Shown piece after piece: positions 11,101 through 23,190 of a DNA stretch of 64,000 nucleotides (position 1 is the stretch's first letter; each line of letters starts with the position of its first letter). This DNA comes from Mytilus edulis. Taxonomy: Eukaryota; Mollusca; Bivalvia; Mytilida; Mytilidae. The stretch is taken from NCBI RefSeq assembly GCF_963676685.1, contig NC_092355.1, positions 70,957,176 through 71,021,175 of the forward strand, in the 5' to 3' direction. The translations under genes and the position numbers were made by a program. Below the pieces are notes generated by a model. It searched no databases and was not told the origin of the DNA. It saw only the letters and a program-made list of their open reading frames with translations.

Positions 11101-13627
11101 CAAACAATTTTGTTCCACACACAAATACATTACACACAGAATCTAAAACAATCAAACCTGAGAATATTTAAGTTTTAATTTCTATGTGTGCACTTCAACC
11201 GAGTTATGGTTTATTTACCCAAAAATATATTCTGATCCCCAATGTGATGAAAAAAATATTGTGATTCAATATTTTCCCCATACTTTAAAGTGTTAAATTT
11301 TTCAAAAGCTTAAACAAAAAAAAAAACGAATTCTGACTTAGACGAACAAAAACCAACATACACCCCTTAAAGTTAAATAGTTGATCCCTTAGTAATCAAA
11401 ACGATTCATTTACACTATCTGCACATAACCATTTCACAACTGACAACGTTCAATTTGTCACATTATCGTACCTGAAACCAAGTCCCCTCTGCCACGAATA
11501 TGTCCTACCTAATTAGATTTATAACAGAGTTTGAACCACACGATCGCGAGCAACAAGATGGGTGCCGCATGTTGAGCAGACTGAAACTGTTCATATTCGG
11601 GAGCACATAATAACATCCTCAGTTTTTTGTTGGGATTCGTATTGCTCATTCTATGACTTTCTATGTGGTGTATACTTCGCCGCTATATTAATGAATCACT
11701 AGCTCTTTTGTAATGCATCATATTTTGTAGGCGTTCATTACTGGCTAGGAGGACGCGATGTAATAGAAGGTGTCTGGAGATGGAATTCTGGGAAAAAGAT
11801 CTGGTATAAGCCTTGGTCTAGTCCTAACCAACCTGATAATGCACACGGACGGGAGGACTGTTTGGAAATGCAGAATTGTCGAATCTGTCATTGGAAATGG
11901 AACGACAGACCATGTTATTATTCTAATAATTATGTGTGCCAGAAAAGGTAATGTTGACATATTGATATTTACAAATAACTAAATTATACATAGTCTCAAA
12001 AAAGATTTTGTTGTTGACTAGTAGAATGCATGACCATGCAGAATATTTCTATCCTTTTTCGAACTCATTTTAAGTAAATTCTATATTTTGAGACAATTTA
12101 TCGTTGTTTTACAACACACTACACTACAACTCTTACATCTGTTCCAAATGAAGTGTTTTGGGTGAAACCATCAGTTTTGAATTTGAAGCGGATGACATAC
12201 AAATTTTTCAACCGTCTATGGATTAACATGATCAGCTGTATATCTATAATACTAAAATTACGAGGTCCAATTTGTCAGCCGTCATCACGTAAAAATTACA
12301 CCACTCCAGACCCTTTTGTTATCCACATAATTAATATTGCCAATAATTAAGAAGTTCCGGGTCAAATCCGATACTGATACCAATAGTGTATTCACCTGTT
12401 ACCTAGCCTTATCAGTACGTTCCGCATCTGACAGGCGCACCACCAAACGCTGTATTTAGGATTTTGATATATACACCGGGTCGTACTCACAGGGTTGTTA
12501 CTACTAAATTCAATAATTGTCACATTGTTCCCGATTGTAGAATTTTAATCAGTATGACTTTCTAAGATGACAATACGAATAATAAAAATCCGAGGCTGTA
12601 CTTAAAATAAGGCGTATATATAGGTACAGCGTGTACAGTTTACAATTTGTTAGCCGGAATGACGAAAAACAGCGAATCAAATAATTCAACTTTATTTATA
12701 ACTCATAAAGGACAATGATGTTGAATAAAAAAATACTCCTTTCCAGGCCATTTTGTTTTCCAAATAAAATTGATAATATCATAATTGATACGTTCCAGGT
12801 CGACGTGTTCAAACAGAAATATGTTGAAAGCAGAGAAAACTGTGCATCTTATAATCGGCATGACTTCATCAGATGACAATACCAATACTAAAATAAGGCT
12901 TACGCATAATTATATTCTTTAATTCAGTCACAGACCCGCGATATCACGGGTGTGTTCTAGTAACAACTAAATATCGTGTTATTGCAATTTGACTGCGTAA
13001 ATATAAAAATCTCTCAAAACTTTTTTTTATACATTTAACTAGTTTAACTATATGTTAAAAAAAGGTAATGTTGACATATTGATATATAACTATATTAACT
13101 ATATGTTAACCTTCACTAGACAAATAATACTTCGTTCATATTCAGAACAAGCTAAATACAATATTGTAAACTGGAAGGTTCCAACAATGAATCCATAAGG
13201 AAAGAGAGTAAACATTTTGATTGCTTTATATTATTGCCAAACATTGAAACGTCAGAACGTGACAAACCGATAACCAGTTCATTTTTTGGTTTTACTGCCG
13301 TTCCAGAGAGGGCTGTGTGTCGACAATACTACTTGCAGATTAGGTCGTCTGCTTATAGGTACCAAAATAATCATCTGCCTATTTATTTGGATGTTAATTT
13401 GAAGAAAAAAAAGTTTTTATTTCTGAATTGAAAAATACAGCACATACGTCGACAAATATGATCTTTTGACTATTATATTTGATGACACGTTTCTGTTTTT
13501 GTATTAATATCAAATCTGTAAATATTTATATAAGACTTCATCTCAGTCATTTTTGTTAAACACTATGTTATATGACATTTACATTTTTTCATTTATATTT
13601 TACAGAAGTACTTGTAAGCATCGCTGA
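8116..13627 (+). CDS. Secreted C-type lectin, five exons
   Basis: Exons 8116-8284, 10113-10204, 10715-10808, 11731-11947 and 13606-13627 join in phase through GT..AG introns to a 197-residue protein. Residues 1-22 form a hydrophobic signal peptide (LLVVISLTFEIAIG). The rest is one C-type lectin domain starting at CPSGWHYYDDYCY (about 62), with WLGG (123-126), the sugar/calcium motif QPD (152-154) and WND (175-177), and the conserved cysteines of the fold including extra pairs (C168, C171). In this family QPD usually indicates galactose-type ligands and WND the second calcium contact; carbohydrate binding here is inferred. The protein is probably secreted into haemolymph or mucus for recognition. 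An acceptor-like TTATTATAG just before GTAAAATG suggests an upstream untranslated exon. Two partial extra copies of exon 2 lie in intron 1. Gene call is firm; ligand is not known. Confidence 0.9.
8298..8475. mobile_element. Tc1/mariner-like MITE in lectin intron 1
   Basis: Terminal inverted repeats start CAGTGAAACCTGTTTAAACC and end GGTTTAGTCAGGTTTCACTG, flanked by TA on both sides, the target-site duplication of Tc1/mariner elements. At 178 bases it has no transposase. It lies only 13 bases after the donor of lectin exon 1. Confidence 0.85.
9356..10170 (+). repeat. Three tandem copies of a ~270-base unit holding the start of lectin exon 2
   Basis: Units 9356-9622, 9623-9896 and 9897-10170 are nearly identical. 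Each has about 210 bases of intron, the acceptor TATATATTTCAG and the first 58 bases of exon 2 (starts at 9565, 9839 and 10113). Only the third continues into the complete exon and a proper donor. In the first two the frame would run into intron sequence and stop. The breakpoint is at CCTGTT/AACAGG, with short matching bases on both sides. Confidence 0.92.
10470..10640 (-). repeat. Interspersed repeat in lectin intron 2
   Basis: Blocks such as AACCGACCAAAATAAAGAAA, CACCAATGGGTCTTC and CCGCACACGAATGTGTTTTC are recognised from memory as part of a frequent bivalve repeat. No second copy was seen in this window, so this rests on recall. Confidence 0.4.
12243..12960 (+). mobile_element. Non-autonomous Helitron in the last lectin intron
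   Basis: The element starts TCTATAATACTAAAATTACG directly after an A and ends in CTAG directly before a T, the A^T insertion site of Helitrons. The 3' end shows the expected short hairpin (ACCCG-C-GATATC-A-CGGGT) about ten bases before CTAG. No Rep/helicase frame is present. The same 20-base start occurs again at 51701, which supports a mobile family. Confidence 0.8.
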
Positions 13628-13675
13628 AGAAACCAAATATGAATCATAGGAAAAACGAGTATCAGTAATGAATTA

Positions 13676-13681
13676 AATAAA
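13676..13681 (+). terminator. Poly(A) signal of the lectin gene
   Basis: AATAAA lies about 50 bases after the lectin stop codon (13625-13627) in an AT-rich tail. Position and sequence fit a polyadenylation signal. Confidence 0.65.
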
Positions 13682-14814
13682 GAGATAAATATCTAAATCA
13701 TCAAGAATTATAGTTGGTTCTTATTCCTAAGTTATCTTCTTCTGTTGTCCTCAAAGTAAATATGTTTGTCTGCACGAAAAGTTCATTTAAATCTGTTGCC
13801 AAATTAATAATCAAAACTGTCTATCAAGCAGTCCGATAGTTCGACATACAGTTAACCAGTTCTTTACCGTTAAGAAAAAATAGGAATAAGTTGAACGCGT
13901 AAAGCAATATCATAAATCTTTTTGTCCATGAAATAGAGATACAAATATTAAGGTTTGAAAAGAAAAATGTCATGATATCGCACCTTTTAACTTCTTATTC
14001 AATTTCAGAACAGTTAGGGAAATGGGAAATACATCTTTTTATGAATCTTTCGACGTAGTGTATAATCTGTCAATTTCCATTGATATATCCGTCTTTCTAT
14101 ACGTTTCTTTCTGCACAATTTGCACATCTAAATGAGAAGTAAAGACAAAAACAAGACAAGGTTAATAATTTTCCTTGGGTTATAACTTATTTCTCCATAA
14201 AATCTACAACGGTTGTAAAAAAAATATACCTCACAATCAAAACTTGTTATGTGTGCATTTGTATTCTACAAATTCATACAAATAAAAAGTACATCAACAA
14301 TATTAGCTGAATCTGGTCGTTCGTCTACGTATACGTACTGGAAATAAGACGCTATCCGGTCGAAATAATTTTTGGCGTGGTTGTTTGAACACAGCAAATA
14401 TATATCATTATACTATTAGCTTTGCTGTATTAGCAATATAATATCATATTGAAAAGATACTGGAAGCGTACTCATTAGGTGAGATGACAAATTGTAAGAG
14501 AATCCGTTGTTTTAACTCTTGCAATTTGAGAATTACTGATGAATCTCTTGAAGACAAAACGCGATATGGAATACACAATTACAGTCCTGTAATCTGTAAT
14601 AAGTTATTTGCAACAAACAACTAAAACTGTTTTCTAAGCACAACCTAGTTTCAAATTATTATCAAATTGTTATACAATAAAAGTGATTTCTTATAACTAA
14701 AAGACAACCATGCATACAGCAAAAAGAAAAAGAAAAAACAAAACAAAGCAAATGTTATTTTTAACTCTTATAGGGACCGCACGAAGTTGTTAAAATCATT
14801 TTTCAATAATTTCA
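13682..14814. other. Spacer between convergent lectin and CABIT-SAM genes
   Basis: The two genes point towards each other, so this region should hold both 3' ends. No further coding frame or clear repeat is visible. I did not find a convincing poly(A) signal for the minus-strand gene. Confidence 0.4.
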
Positions 14815-17800
14815 TTAATTTCGTTGTTTTGGGATATGACCTTCCCGTATGAATTTCATTAATCTAACAACTTCCACTTGCTTAAATTTAAAGTCATCTC
14901 TTAGTATATCTTCACCAAGTCCCTCTAGCATTGCACCATCTATTAAATGTTTCTTGAAATCTTGTTGATACTTTGATAAATTGAACGCCTCTAAAAGATG
15001 CTGAATGTCATTAACAGACATGTCACTGACATATGATTGTATTGAACATGCAGATGAGCTTTGCCCGCTTTCAGCATCGTTACCCATTGTTTTTGATTCC
15101 GATAATTGTTTTTCTGACTCGTTCTGAGATCTATCTAGGTCAGGCCAACCCTTTGGTCGTCGTGCCGGAAGTGGCGGTTTCAATCTACGCTTGCATGGTT
15201 TTGGCGGTATCCAATATGGATCTGTTTCAATTTCATGATAAATGACTTCGTCTAAGTTTGGCAATAGATGGATTGGTACACAATTTCCAGTGCCAGTTGT
15301 TGAATATTGTTTATCAAAAAGTGTAATTTCTGAAGAAAAAAACCCACATTCAATATGATCGAGATTAAATAATTAATGGAATTTTTAATATTTTAACTTA
15401 ATATGAGAAACGGTACGTTTTTTTTTTAATTTGCGGTTTCTGCATATTTGAAAAAAAGTCATGCATGAGAGTGAAAAGAGATGCAGCACCAACAACAAAA
15501 AACAGACTGATAAAACAATGATCTATACATTTTAATTGAAATACATTTTATTTTGTACTACAATTTTTTTTAATACGAGCCAGCATTATTTTCTCTTCTA
15601 AATCGAACATAGTTTAACTACTATAGCCTTTGATAATTTGTATAAACTTGTATAACTTCTTCATGTTATCTTGAATTTCGCGAAACAGTAACTTGTTTCC
15701 GTTTTCATTGCTTTAAATTGAAAAAAATCGTTACATGAAATTTTTATTGTTATTTACATGGACAGTCGAATGGTTATTTCTAGAGACATCTCATCGACCT
15801 GAACATGTTAAAGCAAATTCAAAACTCATTGATGTATCTTAACACATTATTTTTTTCTTGAGACATGTTAAATGTAAATTTTTCCAGTTTCGAAAGGAAC
15901 TTGTGTTTTATACTACCCTCGTTTCAATATTTCTACCACTATCATAACTGCAATGCCGGAACATATTTGAAATAGCGAGTTATTTTATAAAAGATGTTTC
16001 TAAAACGACTGAAGTTCCATACAAAGACGTACACGAGTAACATTTTGGACTATATTTTTAGTATCTCATATATAATAGGTTGTGTGCAGTTTTATTTATT
16101 TGTTGCTGACCTTTGCATCCTTCATTTGCTTTTAACCCAACATTTGTATTTACAAATGCATTTAAACTTTCTATTTTTCTCTTGAAATTCTCTTTAGACC
16201 CTTCTCTATATCCAGTTACAATAGCAATTGATATATTTGGAGAAAGTGCTAAGAGTAACGGAAGAGGCAAAAGTATATCTACAAATATAAAAGAAACATA
16301 AATGGAAGAAATTCTATGTTAAAAAACCATTTGCTTTTATGTAAACTTTTTACAATACGAGAATTTAAAAGACAATATTCGCAGGTACTATGTTGGTAGA
16401 GTTAATTATGTGACTTCATATATATCTTTTCGTTGGTAATTGTATTGGCATGAGTTTCGTGAAATATGGACCACGTCTTTGAATATAATGATCTCTAATT
16501 AGAAACAGGGAAATAGCAATGAATACGAACAGTTAAGACATGCCTTTCGATAAAAAAAACTAGCAAAACGTAAAGTAACAAAATACAAAATTCCGAGTAA
16601 CTGATATTACCTAATGTCAAAATATCTGGAGGAATAACGATGATTCAGAAGCATGAGGCATAACCATATTGACGTTTTTCGTTTATCTCTCACAAGTTAA
16701 AGTTATTTAACGCATTTAAACGTCCCAATGCACCGTTGCAGTTAATTAAATGTGAACCAAACGCAGGGACGTTATCATTTCAATTTCCAAACGAATAAAT
16801 TAAATTTTGCCATGTTACGGAATTATAACTTTGAGCTACTACAGACGTTTACCTAACCATGTAAAGCTTATTTGTCATGTTCCGTACTATAAATGTTCCG
16901 GACCATATGAGTATTTGGACCATACGCGTATGGTCATGACCATATGCGTATACTCATATGGTCCGACCATACGCGTATGGTCCGACCGTACGCGTATGGT
17001 CGGACCATATGAGTATAATACTCGTTTGGTTATTAACGGACCGGACCATATGAGTATTGGGACCTTATTTTTCAAATTAAATTTATATAAACGTTTTAAT
17101 GATACAAAAACTTTATATAAATAACAGTGATGGTTTAAAACATGACAATTGTTTTTAATTTTATAATCCAAAAACTGCGTAAAAATTAAATATTGATGCC
17201 ATAGTTAGTTTTCATCGCTAGTTACATTCGTGCATGTAGGCTTGGATGACATTCACTTCCACACGATATCATAGCTTATTTGCATTTGCAAGAATTTTGT
17301 GCACGATCCTTTTCATTTACACATTTTGTTTGCGAGTGAAAAACAGGACTTTTTTGCAGTACAGTGATACCGATGTCTTTGGCCATTCTGATGTCTACAC
17401 TCTAGATCTCAAATATCGAAAAATGACTGCAATACACCACATGCACAACACAACTTAAATAAAGTAAAATTATGTTACTTTCCAGTGACTTCTTATGTAA
17501 CAGTTCATTAAGAATTTTTGGAATTCATTTTTTTTAGTCGACATATTTCCATTCACTCGTAATATTAAACAAATCGGTAATGACCATCGGTATAAAATGT
17601 GTTTATAAATTTGACAATTAACTAAAATCAACTATGTGAAACTTATTATTTTTTTTAGCTCATCTTTTTATTATAATATTGTCTGTCTATAATAATAAAA
17701 TTACTTATATGTGATAGCGTCTTTTTAATGAACGGTCATACCATATATGAAGAGATTAGTAGTATTAAAAGTAAACTGTTACAGAGTGTTAATCACCCCG

Positions 17801-20800
17801 ACCATACGCGTACGGTCGGACCATATGCGTATTGTCGGACTTTATGAGTATATACCCATATGGTCATGACCATACGCGTATGGTCCAAAAACTCATATGG
17901 TCCGGAACATAAACACCAAGTATAGTGAAAAAAGAATGTCATAAAGAATAATTGGACATATAGTAAAATAACGAATAGTACAAACACAAATTAAACACTA
18001 TTGTTTACATAGAAGTTAATGTTTGTTAATAGTCCGCGTAAATGAACATACGCATATGTAAACTTCACCAATAGACTTGAGTTCCGGTGTTGTTACATTT
18101 ACTATATATAAGCTCAAAAAATGTGCATTTAACTTACCATCTTGTAGACAGTTTCCTTTTAAATAAGTTTCAGTATATTTATTTAGAATTAACATGTTGT
18201 AGCGTCGTAAGGTTCTCATGGTGAATTCATCATCCCCAGTCACAAGTCTTACTTGAACGGGTAATTTGTTTCTACTCAGTATTAGTTCCAACGTTTCGGG
18301 GTATGATTCTACTTGGAAAAAATGAAAATAAAATAAAATACTTAAAACAGAGTAGAAGTATCTATATAAAACATTTTTTACAATTTGTCGTCGTAGAGAG
18401 ACATTACTGATTACATGTAGTAACTATATATATGTTGTACGAATTAGATAAATACACGAGATCATTATGAAGTTAGTTATTATAATCAATTTAAAAACTG
18501 TCATATAATTGTTATGAGCGTTACTGATAAGTCTTATGTAGACGGACCGCGTGTCTGGCGTACTAAATTATATTCCTGGTACTTTTGATAGCTATCATAT
18601 AAAAAGAAAATACTCCAAAATTCGAAACTGTAGGTCACTTATCAAATGGCAAAATCTAAAACTGAAACACATCATACTTGACATGATACAGCCATTTCTT
18701 TATGTTGTGTCACTTGTATGACAGTTGCAAAATTGATTCGCAATACACACTTTATTAATTCAAAATGAACATGAAAGCTATTCAAAAAGGTTTGTATTGT
18801 GTAATTTTAAATACAATTGATATATCTTATATTATTCTGAAATAACTTTAATAATAAAACGCCTACCGTTTCTAAAATTCTTTACGACAGAAAACATATG
18901 ACTGCTACAAACTGGAATACTAACAAATTCTTCGTGTTTACGATTGGCTTGGTTAGCAAGTCGTCCTATTGCTCTTATTTGGTGAACGACACGATGTAAC
19001 AATATAACCTAGTAAATTTAAAAGAAAATCTCGTTTTTTATATAGATAAAAGCGTTGGTTTTCCCGTTTGAATGGTTTTACACTTATGTCTAGTAATTTT
19101 TGGGACCATTTACAGATTTTTGTTCGGTATGAGCCAATGCTTCAAGTTAAAGGCCGTGCCGTAACCTATAATGGATAACTTTAATAAATTGTTTCTTGGA
19201 TGGAAAATTGTCTCATTGGCACTCATACAACATCTTCCAATATCTATAAATAATAACACAAATATCAAACTTCGAGGAAATTCAAATCAGAAAGTCCCTT
19301 GACAAATTGCAAACAAATTAAAAACAACTGTCATACTTGGTTCTGTAGCTAGCTAAACTTTTCACTTGTATGGAAGTCATGATGAGGTTGGCCATACACG
19401 GCTTTCATAGTGATAATTGAAAAAGATCCAAATGCTGTTTCACCCATGTTATAGTGAAGATGATGGGATTTGATAATACACAAAATAAATAATAGTTATC
19501 AAAGGTACCAGGATTATAATTTAGTACGCCAGACGCGCGTTTCGTCTACATAAGACTCATCAGTGACGCTCATGTCATTGCATAAACGAGTGATACGTTC
19601 TTGATATCTACAACTAGCTTACAATCGTTAGTTCTTACTTCACATGCGGAATGATTCGTTTGGACGAGGGTTTGGTATTTTTCTATGCACATTTTGTGTT
19701 TTTTTTTAATTCTTCTAATCCGGTCTACATGTTTTTATGTAGACCTGTGCAATTCCGCCGTCTTTCGTATTGATATCTGCTGTATTTCATGGGTGACAAA
19801 ATATTCAAGTTGACTCTTTATAATTCATCAATATAAGTCACGCAGGATTGAATATTAACGTAAACAATATATATATTATTATACGCCCGTCAAAATTTTG
19901 ACGGGACGTGTTATGGTTTACAAATGTCCGGTGTCCGTCCGTCTGTCCGGCATAAACATGTCGCACCGTAACTTGTTTGTAGTTCCCTTGTTTTATAATT
20001 TACATATTTGAATGAGATCTGTCCTGTATCGTCTTTGCATTCAGTTATAACAGAGAATATGTTGATGTAGGAATATTTTAGCGAGTATGTGTCAATCAGT
20101 ATTTGTTGAGGGGTAGTTACATACATTTTGGCACAACCTACATATCTTCAACCATTATTTATATAAATTTTTAAAATATGATTCATTGTTGAATGTTTAA
20201 TAAGTATTCAAATGTTACAGGATAAATCTACATTTAAGACAGGTATTGCTTTACATTTGGATTATGAATATAACGCTTAAAAGGTCATGCATAGAACATA
20301 TCATTATACGCAATCATAATGAATAGAAAGAATTCACACAGACAAATTTAATTAAATATTTAGTTTAAAACAAGATTACATAAGAACAAAACATATACCA
20401 TTAAATATTAAAATGTTATACAACAGTACATATAGGTGAAACAAATATATTTAAATCTTAAAACTAAATGATCTACTAGTAATTACCAGATAGGTATGAA
20501 TCTAAACGAAACTACTACGATAAAGTCTCTGTACTGGCTTATTTATTTGAATGATATATCTATGAAATTGACACTCTTGTGAACTAAAACATAACAATCA
20601 CATTAAATTGACCAATTCGACAAGTAGACAAGATTAACACCTGACGATACAAAAATAAAAATAAAAACTTTTTTGTTTGTTTGTCTCAATTAATAATTCG
20701 TTTGTGTAAATGAGTGTAAGCACGTAGGTAAATGACAAAAAACGAGATAGAGAGAGAGAGTATTATACCTGATTAGTAGATAGTTCATCGTAAGCTGTCC

Positions 20801-20927
20801 TTCCACTAAATCCTTCTGTCACAATGACCAACAATGGCAACTGATCTCCATACTTCTGATAAAAATCTGGTAAGGTGTACTGATCTTTGGGATCATATAC
20901 ATACATAGAATTACATGTATTTTCCAT
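14815..20927 (-). CDS. CABIT-like + SAM adaptor protein, copy A (GAREM-like), five exons
   Basis: Exons in coding order are 20927-20769, 19008-18867, 18308-18138, 16278-16111 and 15329-14815; all splice phases fit and the product is 384 residues. Residues ~15-210 (exons 1-4) contain the repeated beta-rich blocks QYTLPDF...LPLLVIVTEGFSG and LPVQVRLVTG, which resemble a CABIT domain. The last exon encodes a low-complexity linker with Tyr motifs (DEVIYHEIETD), a Pro/Arg-rich stretch (PPLPARRPKGWP, an SH3-ligand type) and a carboxyl-terminal SAM domain (SVNDIQHLLEAFNLSKYQQD through LMKFIREGHIPKQ). CABIT plus SAM is the layout of GAREM, a GRB2-binding adaptor in receptor tyrosine kinase/MAPK signalling. 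SAM is clear; CABIT and GAREM kinship are moderately sure. No signal peptide, so probably cytoplasmic. Start chosen because copy B begins at the same codon position. Confidence 0.8.
16889..17914. mobile_element. Foldback-like element with palindromic subrepeats, in copy A intron 3
   Basis: A cluster at 16889-17060 and one at 17797-17914 are inverted copies of each other, both opening outward-in with TGTTCCGGACCATATGAG. Inside each cluster are self-complementary units such as GACCATACGCGTATGGTC and TACTCATATGGTCC. The ~740-base middle has no transposase frame. Long inverted ends built of short repeats are typical of foldback elements. Flanking ATAAA on both sides may be a target duplication, but this is weak. 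Confidence 0.7.
18514..18597 (-). repeat. Interspersed repeat (family C), minus copy
   Basis: Reverse complement of the motif seen at 19492-19572: GAGCGTTACTGATAAGTC, GTCTGGCGTACTAAATTATA and CCTGGTACTTTTGATAGCTA. Confidence 0.8.
19055..19240 (+). repeat. Interspersed repeat family A, plus copy
   Basis: Shares GTTTTCCCGTTTGAATGG, AAATTGTCTCATTGGCACTC and ATACAACATCTT with the copy at 3595-3880. It is in intron 1 of the copy A adaptor gene. Confidence 0.7.
19492..19572 (+). repeat. Interspersed repeat (family C)
   Basis: Core blocks are AGTTATCAAAGGTACCAGGA, TTTAGTACGCCAGACGCGCG and CATAAGACTCATCAGTGACG. Full or partial copies recur at 18514-18597 (minus), 21381-21421, 29114-29196 and 61931-61966, with decayed traces near 21900, 26905-26960, 44615 and 60480-61120. 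Confidence 0.85.
19885..20130. repeat. Interspersed repeat with GTCCGTCCGTCTGTCCG core
   Basis: Begins with the small palindrome CGTCAAAATTTTGACGG and continues into ACAAATGTCCGGTGTCCGTC. This opening is frequent in bivalve DNA as I recall it. Only one copy was seen in this window. Confidence 0.45.
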
Positions 20928-21424
20928 TTTATCAAATTTTAAATCGACTAATTGATATTTTCAAAAGGTTGTTTTATATTGTATTAAAACACGACTGTGA
21001 TCAAAATGTTATTGCAATACATTGTACAATAAACCGTGTCGAATATATATACACGATCCATTGTGTCCCTAATCAAGCTTTCGTAATGACGTTTTTAGAT
21101 ATTCATGACTCCTTTTTAATTACACATCATCATGTCATAATCATTATCAGTAAACTCAAATAACCGTTCATTCTAGTCAATGGTGTGCTAATTGCAGAAA
21201 TTTATGTGCTTTGTTTATACATGTATATGCTTTGTCTATATGTCTTTTTGTTTTCTTTGTTTCTTTGTTGAAACATTTGTTTGCTTTCACATTGTTTAAG
21301 ATTTTAACAAAATGTTGATTCCTGTTCCCCTATTTGTGACCTTTTGTTTTACCTATTATATAAAAAAGAAGATGCAGTAAATAGTTATCAAAGGTACCAG
21401 GATTATAATTTAGTACGCCAGTAA
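20928..21424. other. Region upstream of copy A adaptor gene
   Basis: Promoter and 5' untranslated region of copy A should lie here but no clear core element can be picked out. From 21200 on the text (TGCTTTGTCTATATGTC, CTTTTTGTTTTC) resembles a mussel repeat, ending in a partial family C copy at 21381-21421 that abuts family A. Confidence 0.4.
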
Positions 21425-21690
21425 AATTGTAAATGAGACAACTCTCCACAAGTGACAAAAAGTAAACAGACATAAACAACTATAGGTCACCGTATTGTCT
21501 TCTACAATGAACAAAGCCCATACCGCATAGTCAGCTATAATAATCCTCAAAATGATAAATGTAAAACAATTCAAACGTGAAAACTAACGACATAATGTAT
21601 GTAAAAAAAAATGAACGAAAAACACATATGAAAACCATAAACAAACGACAACCACTAAATAACAGCTTCCTGACCTTGGAAAGGCACGTT
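21425..21690 (-). repeat. Interspersed repeat family A, minus copy
   Basis: Reverse-complement match to 3595-3880: ATGAGACAACTCTCCACAAG, TATAGGTCACCGTATTGTC, AGCCCATACCGCATAGTCAG and AACAAACGACAACCACT. Confidence 0.8.
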
Positions 21691-21999
21691 CATACAGAAT
21701 GTGGCGGGGTTAAACTTGTTAGCGAGATTATTACGTCAATTTCGTCTGTTTTTTTTTCACACATTGTTGTCAATATATTTTTTGGCGACTGAAAATTAAT
21801 TATCAAACATAACAAACTATATATATTGTTCAAGAGAATCTTGACAATATTGCAAAGTTCTCTCAACTGAAACTATTTATAAAAACTCATAAGCTCATCA
21901 AAGATAACAGGCTTATAGTCTCGTATCACAGACGCGCATTACTATTTTTTATGTATAATATTAACCGTTACTAATTTGCCAATTTTCAGGTAATTTTCA

Positions 22000-22400
22000 T
22001 TTGACGTTGCTTGTTATTAATAAATTTCGCCATTGTATAATTGTCCTATTGTCATTTCTATTTTTTATGGCTTTTAATTTTGCATATGTGCTTTGTCTTT
22101 ATGTCATTTTGCTTTCCTTATATTTGTTTGTCAATATAGTAATTACGATTAAGATATACAACAATTTTGATTGCTCTGTCCCAGTTTTTGACAATTTTAC
22201 CTTTACAGTCTGTTTGTTTTACTCACAAATGTCATACAAGTAAGAGGTTAACCTAGCTATAAATCCAGTTTGAATCCACCATTTTTACCAAAGATTACGA
22301 CTGTACCAAATAAGGAATATGACAGTTGCTTTCCATTTGTTTGGTGTGTTTGATCTTTTCATTTTACCTTTGTCTACAACAGCCTAACAAATTACATTTG
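22000..22400 (+). repeat. Composite mussel-type repeat (family D)
   Basis: Contains GTCATACAAGTAAGAGGTTA, AATCCAGTTTGAATCCACCA, AATAAGGAATATGACAGTTG and TTTGGTGTGTTTGATCTTTT. Related blocks in the same order occur at 38700-39090, 59636-59900 and 63265-63410. Confidence 0.75.
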
Positions 22401-22554
22401 GCGGACAAATCAAATATAATAAAAACTTAAAGAGCATTAACAAACTCGGAAATGAGACGTCTACTTTCAATGACATTGACCCTGTGGTAGTAAAACACAT
22501 AGCAAATACCAATAATAGTAGACGCAAGACGCGCATTGAGTAATCATAAGTAGG

Positions 22555-22760
22555 TATACGAAAATGTGTTATAAGTGCTAATGAGACAAATCTCCATCCA
22601 AGTCACAATCTGTAAAAGTAAACCATTATAGGTCAAAGTACGGTCCTCAATACTGAGCCTTGACTCACACTGAACAGAAGGGTATAAAGTGCCAAAAACA
22701 GAAGACGAGTGTAAAATCATTCGAACGGGAAAAAAACGGTTTTTTTGTCTGCTGTTTGGT
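22555..22760 (-). repeat. Interspersed repeat family A, diverged minus copy
   Basis: Shares AATGAGACAAATCTCCATCC, ATTATAGGTCAAAGTACGG and TCATTCGAACGGGAAAA with the other minus copies, at lower identity. Confidence 0.6.
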
Positions 22761-22999
22761 AGGATAACTGTCTCTTTGATATGTTTCCCCTTTTTCATTC
22801 TCACTTCTGATATATAAGATCCACCAGTGACACTCGAATCGAAACAGCTTGAAGGTAAACGTGATAAAAAGCTGAATAAACAAGAAAAGAAGCTTTATAT
22901 TTTTAAGCTTACGTATCTGAAGAGGAGAATCTCATAAATATCATACGTTATTATTCTTTAAAGATTGATTGTTTGTACTATTTCATGACAGTCAGATTG

Positions 23000-23190
23000 T
23001 ATTGCTGGAGGAATCCGATGTGCCCAAATTAAGAAAACCACCGACCTTCGTAAGAATAATGACAATCCTAGTCAAAACAAGATCGAAAACGAGTGCACCA
23101 AAACAAGTTAGGTTCGAACTCATAATCTCGTTGCTGACTGACTATTGATTATAGCAGTTGAACTACTAAGATGTCTCAGGCACATTCTTT
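23000..23190 (-). repeat. tRNA-derived SINE, minus copy
   Basis: GGAGGAATCCGATGTGCCCA and AAAACCACCGACCTTCG are the reverse complement of blocks at 59280-59340, and AGGTTCGAACTC holds a pol III B-box-like sequence. Diverged copy of the element at 59190-59420. Confidence 0.65.

Noticed and set aside
16887-17171. Open frames on both strands over the palindromic cluster
   Set aside because: Repetitive peptides (HTRMVGPYEY) arise from the foldback repeat itself and mirror each other on both strands.
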